Source of the DNA: Chrysogorgia sp. JL179-B06
Taxonomy: Eukaryota; Cnidaria; Anthozoa; Scleralcyonacea; Chrysogorgiidae
Assembly: GCA_035772405.1 (NCBI GenBank)
Contig: JAYKKM010000428.1
Location: 8,273,501 to 8,337,500, forward strand
Reading direction: 5' to 3'
DNA: 64,000 nt
Shown: positions 28,056 to 39,190 of the stretch, piece after piece
Position numbering within the stretch: the stretch's first letter is position 1
Layout of the letters: each line of letters starts with the position of its first letter
Made by a program: the position numbers and the translations under genes
The notes under the pieces: model-generated
Told to the model about the DNA's origin: nothing
The model's database searches: none
What the model saw: only the letters and a program-made list of their open reading frames with translations

Positions 28056-31000
28056 CTGAAAAGAAAAATAACCTCATTAGCAATAAATTGATGCAAACCA
28101 ATTTATTGCTTTGGTCGGAAGGTCGGCGAAAATGGCCCTGGGATCGGCTGGTCCATTCTATAATGCGATTGGCTTGTCATAAAATTCAAATAATTCAGCC
28201 GAGTAGAATTTATTCATCTAAATCTGAATGCTGTCTTCAAATTTTACAGCAAATTAGAAGTGATAACTTTCGCTAAATGGATATATGCTTCTTCATACCT
28301 TTTGTAAGAGATAACCATGGATGTATGGTGGATTATTAAGCTTGTTAGCTGCTTTTATGCCGACGAATGTTGACATGAACAACTCTGAAGAGCATTGAAC
28401 AACAAAGTGGACAAAGGAAATGGAACAAAGACCACAAAAACTGTCATATCTAAACACCCAGAAATTCTGGGTGTCATGTGACCAGCCGATCCCAGGCCAT
28501 TTTCGCCGACCTTCCACCGTGGAGGCAAAATACCCTGGGAACGAGGTTGCAAACGAGGTTGCATGTGCGTGGATGTATCCAATGACATCAAATATGCAAA
28601 TCATCAGACGATTCCATGTGATAATGTATAAAGATATGCAGATATGTAAATACATTTACATATTAAACAAATCTTAATATCTCAAGAGTGAAGTGAGATA
28701 TTAAAAAGTTGTAATGTCTACAACTGAATTTTTCATTGCTAACCCAAACGCTTTTATTGGATGCCTAACAAAAACATAGAACAAAGAGTTTCACCGAGTT
28801 CCCAGACATACAGCGATTGACTATTGTTTCTGAATACAAGCTGGGATACCAACCTTCACGTGACTTCTTCATTGTTTCACAGCTGCAAGGTCCAGATATT
28901 AAATTGGAATTACAATCCGTAACAGGACATCGAGGTTTGACGCAAACCACCTCACAACTGGGTTTATAATCCACAGAATTTTCATGACAAAGGTTGCAGT
29001 CAAATTCATCTAAAAAACGTATAACAAAAGTTATATCACGTACCATGAATTGTAGTCCGCTCGGATAGTTTTGTGTACACAATTCCAGTTTTATCAGAGA
29101 ACCAGTGAGAAGGAAAAGATCAAAAGGGAACTGAGGAAGGTTGATAGATATTGGGTGGAGAGAGACATGAAATGACTAACCGACATTTCAGCCGTGAGCG
29201 CTCATAGGACAATCAATAGAAAAAGTCGCTTCGCGTGAAAAAATTCGCCTAGTGAAAAACCGGCCTAAGGGGCGAGGTCACAAAAGAAAAAAGGCTTGGT
29301 GAAGACACTGATCTCAAAAATAGGACTATTCACTATTGTGTCTGATGAGCTGATTTTGAAACTTGCATATTTGCATAATGTAAATTGACGAGAGATCATT
29401 AGAAGCTCCGAGTTTGCAAGCAAATCAAACTGTGACGCTCGCGAAATAGGTTTAGTGTCTGGCCAATGTAGTTTCTTGTTAACATTAAATGCATAAAATA
29501 TTGAACCTAATTTGACGTCTCATATTAGGCTTCTCTCACTGGATAATTAGAGCCAACGGTGGCCATTACTAAGGGACCAAAGTCGCAGTAAATCTGTAGG
29601 TAGGCCATGAATCGTTTTACCCAGTAATTTGAAAAATGTCTTCTTGTCCTCTTTATAGTAAAATTATTTTTATTTTGTCGATGGTAAGAGCACATAATCT
29701 CCCTTAGTAATGGCGGACTTCCGGCTTCATTTTCTGAACAATAGTTGCTCGATCCAGTCTTCTTTCGAGATCAGTGGGTGAAGTATGATCCACACTACGG
29801 ATCTATGCTAGTCTTCTTCGCAGCCGTCAGTCCGAGTTCGTTCTCACTCCCCTCAACTAACGGCTGCTTACCCGAGCAGCAAATTCCTTTCCAATTGTTG
29901 ACCAATCAGAGTCAGACTTCCAATATCTGGAAACCTGACCTTCGACCTTGAGCTGACCGTTTGAAAACTAGTTCAGTAAAAATTTTGCGTAAATAGAGTC
30001 AATATAAAGATGATGTTGTATTATCTGTGAATTACAATATGAATACACGTACATGAAATAAAGTTAAAAGTGCCACTACCTGGAATATGAAACTGAATAA
30101 CAGGATTTATTATCCGCTAGACATGTGGCGGACGTTGTAGCTTTTTAAAGCTTTTCACACAAATTTATTTACACGACCAGCAAGAACATATTCATAATAC
30201 CATTCTTCGTAAACTTTGTAAAGCTCTGAGCTATAGTAAGCGAAATATTAGCTTTCAAGTAAACAGGCAGTCGATTAAGACACTAAACACCTTTTGTTTA
30301 CAATCTTAAATCTCTCTTACCGCTCTCTTCACGCTTATTTGTTTGTATAGGCCGCAGCAAGAACATAGTCAAAACAATATTCTTCGTAAATTTCGTGAAG
30401 TTCTAGGTTAAACTTTTCAAAATATTAGCTTTATTACCATGCACCCAGGACGGCTTTATTAGCACGACAATGGTGCAATTTCATTGGTCCATGTACACAA
30501 AGGGAATGGAATGTAGCTCTCGGGTGAGCAGACGTTAGTACATAGCGAGGTATTAAGCGAGCCATTATCTCGAAAGAAGATTGGATAGAGCAACTATTGT
30601 TCAGAAAATGGAGCCGGAAGTCCGCCATTACTAAGGGACCAACTGAGGATCCTATGAGGTTTTTTGTTGGATTATGTGCTCTTACCATCGACAAAATAAA
30701 TAATTTTACTATAAAGAGGACCAGAAGATATTTTTCAAATTACTGGGTAAAACGATTCATGGCCTACCTACAGATTTACTGCGACTTTGGTCCCTTAGTA
30801 ATGGCCGCCGTTGGCTCTAATTATCCAGTGAGAGAAGCCTAATGAGACGTCAAATTAGGTTCAAGATTTTATGCATTTAATGTTAACAAAGAAACTATAT
30901 TGGCCAGACATTAAATCTATTTCGCGAGCGTAACAGTATGATTTGCTTGCAAACTCGGAGCTTCTAATGATCTCTCATCAATTTACATTATGCAAATATC

Positions 31001-34000
31001 AGCTCATCAGATACAATAGAAAGCTCAAATCCACTATTTTTGAGATCAGTGAGAGAGACATGAAAAAACGTGGACTAACGGAATAAACAAAAAAAAGAAA
31101 TGCTCGGAGAAAGATGATCCACACTGTCTGTTAGAAATATACTAATCCTGAAACTGAGGAAAGTTGAGAGATATTGTTGAGAGATTTCGTAATTCATATA
31201 TTAACTGAATGTCACATGTGATATTTGTTTCTTATGCGAAATTAAAATGTGGTATGTGAACTTTTCATATGTGAAAATGTGATACAATATGTGAATATAT
31301 TCCTATTCCATATATGAAAATTTCATATGAGATATTTTTAAATTTTCGTAAAGGAAGATGATGGAGGTATAAAAACTTCTTTCTGATCAATTTTATTGTC
31401 CTTACGACTTTGAAAGATATAAAGTATTTTGCGCGCAAAGAACTGTCAGTGGTAATATGTCCAGGTCTCCATCTTTTTTTTGGTACTGTGCACTGGTACT
31501 TACCTTCCATCAACTTCGAAACTCTCAAAAGTTTTTCGAGAGTCAATTCAACCGCCGAGATATTCCAGTAGATTTCCACTTGATTCAAAGTGTTTTCGGC
31601 AGATGCTACATCATATGTATCCATGTACTTTGTCGCGAAGACCACGCGAGGTATTCCAAGTAATTCAACAACGATTTCCCGCAAACGTAGTTTCCTTAAA
31701 GACTGCCATGTCCATCCAAAAAAAACGCCAACGTTCTTGAGCCAAATTTTCTCTGCGAACATCTCTATTTGGTTCCTGGAAATTATCCTTTTCACAGCAG
31801 CATCGGTCATGTTCGTGACGAATTCGTACGAGTGATTTCGCAGAATTCTGCGCAATTTCAACACACTAACGTTGCAGCCTGTCTGGATCTTGGTTAACTC
31901 GGAGGCGAAGCGTTCCATGCGTGTCACTCTCTCCTCAATGATTACTCTCTCTCGAATTTCCTGCCGTAATAGGTAGGGTTTAATACCAGGAGTTAACAGG
32001 AGTGAGGTCGGTGTCTTTCGAAGTAAAGAGGCGATTTCCTGAACGGTCATATTCACTTGTTCCCCAACCTTGACGAGCATATCCTTGTTAGCTTCGTATG
32101 GTATGTAGTTCTGTGTAAGACTATCAATGATTTGTTTCAGAGTCATCGATTTGCAAGCCATCTGGATTTTTAAGTTAAAAGCCAACGCGACATCTTGCGG
32201 AGTCGCCATTTGTAATAGAGCTATTTGCGCTGGTTGCACGGCTAGAGTCCTAACTATGTCTGTGTTGGTCATCGTGGGGTGTGCGTACTTCATGATGATA
32301 TATAGGCTGGTCGTACACAGATCAATGTAACTGTCTGCATTTCGTTGTTGCTTAGCAACGTCATGGACAGTCATTTCCAAAACACGATGAATAACTTCAT
32401 CAGGTCCTAGAAATAAACCAAAAAAGTGTTGTGAATCTGCGCTTCCCAACCTTTTTGCTTTTGTCACAGTGAAGCTGGAGAGCGTGATTCTCAGAAATAT
32501 GTGTTTCCCAATCCCTAACCACTGGTCTGGAGGAGGTTAGGATCAGGGTTAGGATTAGGGTTAGGATTAGGGTTTGTATTAGGGTTATTATTAGAGTTAG
32601 AATTAGTATTAGGGTTAGACGTGATGCCAAAATAATTTTTACACAGAGCGGTGCGCATTTGCTTTCATTGCTCTTTCTTACGTGCGACCGCTTTCACATT
32701 CAGCCATGATCAGTTTTAAAATGGTGAGTATAACTCAAATCTTCTATAGCAGCTAAAACGAACGCTTCGATGGCTACTGAATTCAGGAAAGGCTTGACTA
32801 AACCAACATGCCCATGCAAAACTCTTAAGGGTGTCTGGACGTATTTGCATTTACCTTATATCCGTTGCTAAGGAAGCTTAGAATTAACAAATTTTCCATA
32901 GAATTTCACGAATTTAATAATCCATGAAGACAGTGTGTATGTGGTATATGACATCACCGAAAAATGAAAATTCCTATAATCTTCGAAAGTTTTTAAGTAA
33001 AATTAATTTTTCACATGCGATTAGAATCTGGACTGTTATCTTCAAAAAAGTACGTATGGATTTTAAGAATTTTTAAAAAGTAGCCGGGATATTTTTAAGA
33101 TGAACAAACACAATAAAATATTGATAACTTCATTTTTTTATAATTTATCAACAAATCCATACGTATTTTTTTCTAGGAAGTATTTAGGTTTACACGGCAC
33201 TCAACCGGTTGTCTAGCAACGGAATACGTCCGAACAACCCTTTAAAACTCGAAAGAACGACAGCTCCAACATCAAACTCACCTGACAATATCGCTTTCAC
33301 AAAAGGCATCATTTTCGAGACGTTAGTGTAGACTCCGAAGTAATTTGGTCTTCCACAATCTATTCCCCAGCTCACTATACCTCTGACGTTCCAGACGCCG
33401 TCTCCAGCATCACACTGCAACGGGCCACCGCTGTCCCCGTAGCACGCATCGCCCCCACCCTCACGGAAACCTGCGCAAAAAAAGTTCCCGGGCACCCGAC
33501 CGGCGTACGACACGTTACTGTTGCAATTGTCATGGGACACCTCTTTCACGCGTAGTTCCTTGAGAACACTCGACCGTTTGTAGTCGTGAGTGTCTACCAT
33601 GTTTCCCCAACCAACGACGTAGCACTGGGTGTTCCTCAGAGATGGAACAGGAGAAATATCGGGTAAACAGACTGGAGCTATATTGTCGCCCCAGTGTACC
33701 GAATATTTTAACTTTACAAGGCAGATGTCGAAATTGCCGGGATCAGAAAACGTAGGCGGTACGTAATTCGGGTGAACGTAAATCGACTCCGGGATCAATT
33801 TTTGCTCGCCGGGTTCCATCAGGTTCAACGTATGGTCTCCAAGGTGGTAGTCGAGTTGGGTAATATTGAAACTATAGCCTTTGTTAAGGAAGCAGTGTGC
33901 GGCAGTTAGGATCCAGTTGGAGTCGATAACACTACCACCACACGTTTGCTTACGGCTCTCTTTCTTCACCATATTCACAATCCAAGGCCAGGAGTGCATG

Positions 34001-37000
34001 GCCGCTTCCCAGCCACCGACGATCCGTTTTCGCCGTGTGTTGTTCTGAGCACGTGCTCGGATTCCGCACTTCGTGCCTTAGGAGCAAATCAAAGAAAACT
34101 TATAATATATTTCATACATGATAGAAATACGAAGCATACAAAACATAGCGCCAAAAACAAAGGGAGCCGAGAGAATTGCGAATAGTAATTCTTTATTTTA
34201 GAGTAAAGGTATATGTTTAAACAGATTTCATATCCTGGTATACGCCATGTTATATCATCAAGAAGAGAGCATTCGACATGGAGCATTCGACAGAGTATTC
34301 GACAAGGAGCATTCACGACTTAAATGTCTGAATACACTCATACCTATTATATATCCACTACATAACGCACCATAAGTCTAAATTTAGACTAGTGGGTCCT
34401 AGCGGGCCTAGAAGATATTCTAAACCTTCTGTCTTGTCCCACATGCTTAGTCTCTTTCGACCCCAAGTATGGGAGACGAGGTTGGAAGACAAGTAGGATC
34501 GTGTCTTAAAAGTTGTTAGGCAGGGGGTTAGGGTTAGAAAACTAGTTAGGCGGGGGTTAGGGTTAGGACATTTGTTGTTTTGGGGATTGGGAATAATTAC
34601 TTCCGCAGTGGCGGATCCAGGATTTTGAAAAGGAGGGTTCCAAGCTCAGTCCTTAAGTGACGACACATTTCTAGGGGTCCGCGGGTATGCCCCCCGAATT
34701 TTGGGTCTCATTTCCTGCATTTCGAGGGCACTTTTGAGCTAAATATAAAGTTCTGAAATTTTAAGAACATACAACGTATTAAAGAACATGCTCGGCTTCA
34801 GAAAGTTGGTTCCATGGAACCGCCGGAACCCCTCTGGATCCGCCACTGTTCCGTAAAGTACTCCCAGAAGGCTTAGAAGATCTTCTAGCCCCGCTAGGAC
34901 CCACTTGTCTAAATTTAGACTTACGGCTTCAACCCATCTAGACTATGCGATACGGGTGACATAACAAGAAATCCGCCCGATTAATCGCAGTGTGTAAACG
35001 TAGCCCAAGGACTATTTTATTTGGGTCATCGTTAGGGTTTTTGTTGCTCTAAAGCTTCTGAATCCTGAGAAGCCTGATGCGTTTATGACTTCTTAGTCTG
35101 TGTCTATTGTGTCTTCGGTACAGAAAAGGCACAGGGAAAATAATAGTTCTAACACGAGTAAGCGTTCTTCCTCTCATTTCTAACACGAGTAAGCGTTCTT
35201 CCTCTCTTGTCCAAGCCGGTTGAAAATGCGAGGCGAAGCCGATTTGTTTAACCGGTTTGTCCGTATTTAGAAATCAGAGGATGAACATTACGAGTGTTAT
35301 AGAACTTGCTTCTCAAACAAATCCATATTTCAAGAGAAAATTGAGATTAGTATTTTAGACCCGATAAATAACACAGACTTTCAGTGATTCAAGCCGTTTT
35401 CGCAGAGAAAATCGAAGTAAAAGTTTATATAAATCAGGACGAATCTTTATCACATATAAAGACACGATATGGGCATGATTATCCTTTGTGTTTTCCTCAT
35501 GAATTATTAATGCTTTTTGAATTCTTGGTAAAATACCCTTCTCCATATAATGAACAATTATTGGATGAGGCTGAGCATGATATCAAGAATTATCCAGACC
35601 GAGGTCAATGTTATCCGCCGAAGCCGAAGGCTGAGGCGGATAAAAGTGACACAGGTCTGGATAATTATTGATATCATGCGTAAGCCGAATCCAATAATTG
35701 TTTTATTATACAATTATAAACTCTCTCCTCCGCAGAGGCTTCACTTTTTTTTACTAATTCCGTGGAAGCGAGGGAGGCGCGACAGGCGCGTTCGCCTCCC
35801 GTTAGGCGCGTTCGTCTCCCGTTCCCCGCCGCCTTCGTCCGGCGCGCGACAGCCCGCGCCTTCCCTGTCGCGCCTCGCTCGCTTCCTCGGAATTAGTAAA
35901 ACAAAGAGAAGCCTCTGCGGAGGAGAGAGCAATTATAAATGTAGAAGCCTTTAGGGTGTATAGGAAGTAATTAAGCCACGTCAATTACGTCACCTACAGA
36001 CAATTTTTGATATTTTGTGGTTTTTTAGCCAATCACAATCGAAATTGTATGAATAGTGTATAATAATAATTATTATTACTATTAATTTACCTTGCATGGT
36101 CTCCTTGATATAGGACAGCAGTGCTTTAACGTCAGTGTAAATCCCATAAAGGTGATCTCGTGCACAACCACGTCCCCAGCTCACCAAGCCTTTAATTGTC
36201 CACGTGCCGTCTTTGTTTAAATACTGCAACGGTCCCCCACTATCCCCAAAACACGCATCCTGTCCTCCACCTTCATGTCCAGCGCAGAACTGGCGCCGCG
36301 TGACGTTGCCATCGTACGAAGAACTACCGTTGCAATCCTCGCGCGGGATAATATCCACACGCAGTTCCTTCAACACGCGAGACCTGTTATACGTTGGTGT
36401 GTCGTATACATTGCCCCAACCCACCACGAAATGCGAGATTTCGTCAAAATCCGAACTCGTGTCGTTTGGTAGGCAAATAGGTTGCACCTGACTTGTCACA
36501 TTCGCGGGCAACCTTAGCTGAACAAGAGCGATGTCATAGTCACCTGGAGAGAAATTAGTCGCAGGGATATACTTTGGGTGGATAAAGACTTGTCTCGGCT
36601 CCAGTACTTGTTCGTGCGCGTCTATCTCGTCCAGAAAGTGATTTCCAGCGATGTACTTCCAATGGACAGCGGAAAATTCATAATTGGTAGCGAGGAAGCA
36701 ATGCGCTGTCGTCAAGACCCAATAGGGATCTATGAGGCTACCTGAACAATATTGCTTGCTGTTGTCCTTTTTGCTGACGAAACTGACGATCCAAGGCCAC
36801 GAGTTCGACGCCGCCACACTCCCACCAATGATACGTTTTCGACGAGAAATGTCGGAGTTTTCCAAGAATCGACGACCACATTCCTGCAATGAATATCCTG
36901 CAGGAAAACCGGCCAGAACTTTTTAATAAAAAAGATCATATTTCGGTATTGTATGGTACGGTATGGTAAGGGTGGTTAGGATTATTATTGGGATTAGGGT

Positions 37001-37843
37001 TAGACTAGTTCTTGAAAATGAGTCATCCCTTTTAGCCTTCACCGACACGCGATGTAAACAAGGCGTTCACGCGGTCGAGTGACTGTGTCAAGTTTTACGT
37101 ATCTCTGTTTAATCGTCCCAATCTCCTGAACAGTATTTGCAGGTGTTTTATAGGTAGCAATTGTGATAAACAACCGTAAAAATTTCACTTCATTAACACG
37201 TTAAATAAATCACTTTGCAGTCAAAGGCTGTATTACGTAATAAAAATTAGATTATAAAAACTATTGAGTCAAACACAGTCACCAGAACAATTTATAAACT
37301 ACTAAATAACGTTTAAACGTTAAAGAACATTGGCAACATAAATCACAATTTCAAATAACAAACATGCTTACGAAGTATCCAAGTAAACAAAACTACTCTT
37401 TTACAAAACAACAGCACTAATTTTGACCAATGAGAATCCTGCAGTCATCGCCATCTTGTTGTAATACTTTGACTAATAATTAACTGGGAAGTTGGTGACG
37501 TCACACCCGGGGTAAACCTGATGAAGCTACTCTGTGGGTAGCCGAGTTTCCGCGCAATGCTTTTTAAAATGGTTCAGTTCAATTGAATTAAACAAAAATC
37601 GAGTTTCAAACTTATAAAGACACGAGGATGGCTTTACCCTAAAGTTTACCCACAAGTTTACTGACAAGTAGGGGCTAAAGTCATGACAGCAGCACAAGTG
37701 CGCGCATCCACTTCATGGCCCTTTGGCATCGCGGTGTGGTCATACGGAAGTGATGATGAGTTTAAGGAATAGATGTCTTATTGCTTACCAGTCTGGAATA
37801 TAACTCCGAAGGTAACAAGACATAATTTGATTGTGAGAACCAT
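27733..37843 (-). CDS. Transmembrane double-trypsin protein, six exons, 1012 aa
   Basis: Exons: 37789-37843, 36091-36897, 33282-34076, 31504-32406, 28854-29009 and 27733-28055, totalling 3039 bases including TGA. All five junctions are phase 1. Layout: signal peptide (MVLTIKLCLVTFGVIFQT); trypsin domain 1 (41-287) after RRKR/IIGG, triad H84, D140, S238; trypsin domain 2 (306-552) after RRKR/IVGG, triad H348, D404, S503; an unassigned helical module (553-853); a Cys-rich module (854-905, eight Cys); a transmembrane helix (about 911-936); and a tail of about 75 residues with many Ser. D232 and D497 at the S1 pocket position predict cleavage after Arg or Lys. The RRKR sites suit furin-like processing in the secretory pathway. 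A cell-surface polyserase-like protease is inferred. Additional exons could be missed. Confidence 0.8.
28117..28516. mobile_element. MITE copy A (GGAAGGTCGGCGAAAATGG ends), in the protease gene intron 5
   Basis: Inverted ends ggaaggtcggcgaaaatgg and ccattttcgccgaccttcc. The interior (atccatggtt, cttgttagctgcttttatgc, gaagagcattga) matches the copy at 62792-63228 in inverted order. Confidence 0.8.
28854..29009 (-). CDS. Double-trypsin gene exon 5, Cys-rich module
   Basis: Acceptor CGTTTTTTAG/ATGAA, donor GTGAAG/GTTGGT (weaker at +4 and +5). It encodes 52 residues with eight cysteines (FDCNLC, CEVVC, RCPVTDC, PCSCE) and resembles a small extracellular disulphide module. Confidence 0.75.
29305..31052. 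mobile_element. Large foldback element of about 1.75 kb with arms of about 470 bp, in the protease gene intron 4
   Basis: Left arm from 29305 (cactgatctcaaaaatag) to about 29775; right arm from about 30570 to 31052 is its diverged reverse complement (shared ggtcccttagtaatggc, gcaaactcggagcttctaat). The loop holds two diverged direct repeats at about 30165-30270 and 30330-30430 (caagaacata, ttcttcgtaaa). No coding capacity is seen. Confidence 0.8.
31504..32406 (-). CDS. Double-trypsin gene exon 4, unassigned 301-residue module
   Basis: Acceptor TTATTTCTAG/GACCTG, donor ATGGAAG/GTAAGT; 903 bases, phase 1 to phase 1. The open frame has no recognised domain. It shows spaced MT-x-x-x-(I/V)-x-x-L starts (MTVHDVA, MTNTDIVRTL, MTLKQIIDSL, MTVQEIASLL) and looks all-helical, with few cysteines and some NxS/T sites. 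Confidence 0.8.
32525..32620 (+). repeat. Interstitial telomere-like repeat, degenerate TTAGGG
   Basis: About 95 bases of ttagggttaggattaggg variants with occasional TTAT and TTAGAG units, in the intron between the second protease exon and the helical-module exon. Confidence 0.75.
33282..34076 (-). CDS. Double-trypsin gene exon 3, second protease domain
   Basis: Acceptor TTTGCTCCTAAG/GCACG, donor TTGTCAG/GTGAGT. It encodes TKCGIRARAQ, TRRKR/IVGGWEAA, TAAHC, NFDICLV and GGDACYGDSGGP. It resembles domain 1 throughout (VLKELRV and VVGWGN shared), consistent with exon duplication. Confidence 0.92.
34374..34922. mobile_element. MITE of about 550 bp with 44-bp inverted ends
   Basis: The left end, taagtctaaatttagactag with tgggtcctagcgggcctaga, is the reverse complement of the right end 34880-34922. 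The terminal tctaaatttaga is itself palindromic. A ttagggttag tract sits inside. Confidence 0.75.
35290..35700. repeat. Palindromic repeat, related copy at 55440-55620
   Basis: A central segment folds back (tgatatcaagaattatccag against ctggataattattgatatca, 35578-35678). The left part shares ttttcctcatgaattatta and cttctcaaacaaa-like blocks with 55440-55620. Confidence 0.55.
35710..35940. mobile_element. GC-rich foldback hairpin, CTCTCTCCTCCGCAGAGGCTT ends
   Basis: Arms 35710-35774 and 35880-35940 are reverse complements (ctctcctccgcagaggctt; ttactaattcc). The loop is strongly GC-rich (gcgcgacagcccgcgcc), in contrast with the AT-rich surroundings. A related element lies at 62596-62792. Confidence 0.75.
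36091..36897 (-). CDS. Double-trypsin gene exon 2, first protease domain
   Basis: The acceptor GTTTTCCTGCAG/GATATTC was chosen over a nearer TTGCAG because it keeps phase 1. The donor is ATGCAAG/GTAAAT. It encodes YSLQECGRRF, SRRKR/IIGG, TTAHC, DYDIALV and QDACFGDSGGP. One exon holds the entire chymotrypsin-fold domain. Confidence 0.92.
36968..37008 (+). repeat. Short degenerate telomere-like tract
   Basis: ggtggttaggattattattg followed by ggattagggttag, in the first intron of the protease gene. Confidence 0.45.
37789..37843 (-). CDS. Double-trypsin gene exon 1, signal peptide
   Basis: ATG at 37843 and donor ACTG/GTAAGC. It encodes 18 residues with a hydrophobic core (VLTIKLCLVTFGVIFQT) and ends in phase 1, which fits the exon 2 acceptor exactly. 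The only other evidence is position and phase, so confidence is lower than for the domain exons. Confidence 0.7.
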
Positions 37844-37924
37844 ACCGAGATGTCTCAGACTAGACACGGTTAATACTTGATCTCAGCGGTTTGTTCTATA
37901 AAAAAAGAATTGTTTAATACATCA

Positions 37925-38195
37925 GACCAGCTGTTGTGGTCTAGCAGTTACCACACATGTTTATGAGTTGGGAGACACAGTTCAAATCCTGGGTCGGACG
38001 TCCACTCATGGTCTTAAAAATAATTGAGGAGAAAGTGCTGCCTTTGCAACAATATAAGCAAATGGTAAGACTTTCGGTTCTTTTCGGATAACGACCTTAA
38101 ATCGTAGGCCCTCGGAATCCCTATCAATTGGGTTTCTAGCCTGTTGGGGGTATTCCGTTCACTAAAAGAGTGATAAATCTAATAAACTAAACCAG
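37925..38195 (+). mobile_element. tRNA-derived SINE, near full length
   Basis: The head gaccagctgttgtggtctag contains an A-box-like segment (tggtctagcag), followed by the B box gttcaaatcctgggtcgg. The body ends with cctgttgggggtattccgtt and taataaactaaac. The tail sequence recurs at 39607-39690, so it belongs to a real interspersed family. Confidence 0.75.
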
Positions 38196-38729
38196 TTGGA
38201 AGTTAAAACTGCGCATGATCAGAGCGGAGTCCGGATAAACAGTACATTCTCTCATTTCGTATTATGATATACATCATAGAACAGCTAACCCTAAAATAAC
38301 TTAGATGCTACCCGCCTAAAACAGTGCTCTTACCCCCGTGATTTTCCCCATCCCTAACCCTCCATCCACTCCGCTCGTATGTGTATATCATTATACGTAA
38401 CGAGAGACTTATGTGTTGGGATAACATACTGTTCATTCCCATTCAGGGTGATGTATTGCACGTGTTTTTGTTTACATTCGAAAGTGAGCTGTCAAGACGT
38501 TCTACTGTATTTATATCGTTTGCGCGCTCGACAAAGATACAATTTCTCTGTCCATCAGTGGTCTGAATGTTTTTGACAGTCGGAATCCGATACAGATGTA
38601 ACGGTCCACCGTTGGTGTACGAATCACGTGTTCATCGACCCTCACAATCCCAAACACTAGCGTTGAAGCGACTAGCGCAACTACACTTGTTCAGGCCGTT
38701 GACGCACACAGAAGACACGTATCGTAAAA
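38196..38729. other. Gene-poor stretch upstream of the protease gene
   Basis: No supported gene or repeat end. Confidence 0.35.
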
Positions 38730-39190
38730 GTCTGATTGACTGATTACAGCCTAATTTTCCTTCTTTGAAAAGAAAACAACCTTTTGGTGTTCTTTTAAAC
38801 GCGTACGAAACTGACGTTTAGTCTGACCGATGTACTCCAGTCCTGATCAGTCATTGCACGGAATGGAATAAATAGCGTCTTTCCTCTGTTCCTTCGCACG
38901 ATCCTTAGGTTTTGCAAAAATATGACCCAACGTCAAGAAAAGGTTTTTGAGCAACTTTTACGTTGAAACTTCCTAAGATTCTTTTAATTGGTTCCGTAAT
39001 CCCTTGAATATACGAAACAACCACAAAACCCATCACCGAACTTTCGCGGTTCTCAGAGTTTGTACGTGGTGGTGTAACTGTAGGTTTTAAACAGTTTTTT
39101 AGAAAATCATTAGGATAGTTATTCGCCTTTAAAACGTCAAATACATGTTTTCGCTCACTTTCCCTTGAGTCGGAACTGGATGAACTGAAG
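38730..39190 (-). pseudogene. Penelope-like element fossil: end of reverse transcriptase plus GIY-YIG endonuclease
   Basis: The minus-strand translation from about 39180: SDSRESERKHVFDVLKANNY, NCLKPTVTPPRT, VVVSYIQGITEPIKRILGSF, then KDRAKEQRKDAIYSIPCND and, after a stop, GLEYIGQTKRQFRTRLKEHQ. The last blocks match the GIY-YIG nuclease that ends Penelope-like element proteins (family knowledge): IPC, YIGQT and TRLKEH. An in-frame TGA and the absence of the reverse transcriptase palm show it is dead and 5'-truncated. Confidence 0.8.

Noticed and set aside
36880..36892. Nearer acceptor TTGCAG/GAATGTGG for protease exon 2
   Set aside because: It would start the exon in phase 0 and break the frame from the phase 1 signal-peptide exon. 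The upstream CCTGCAG has a better pyrimidine tract and the right phase.
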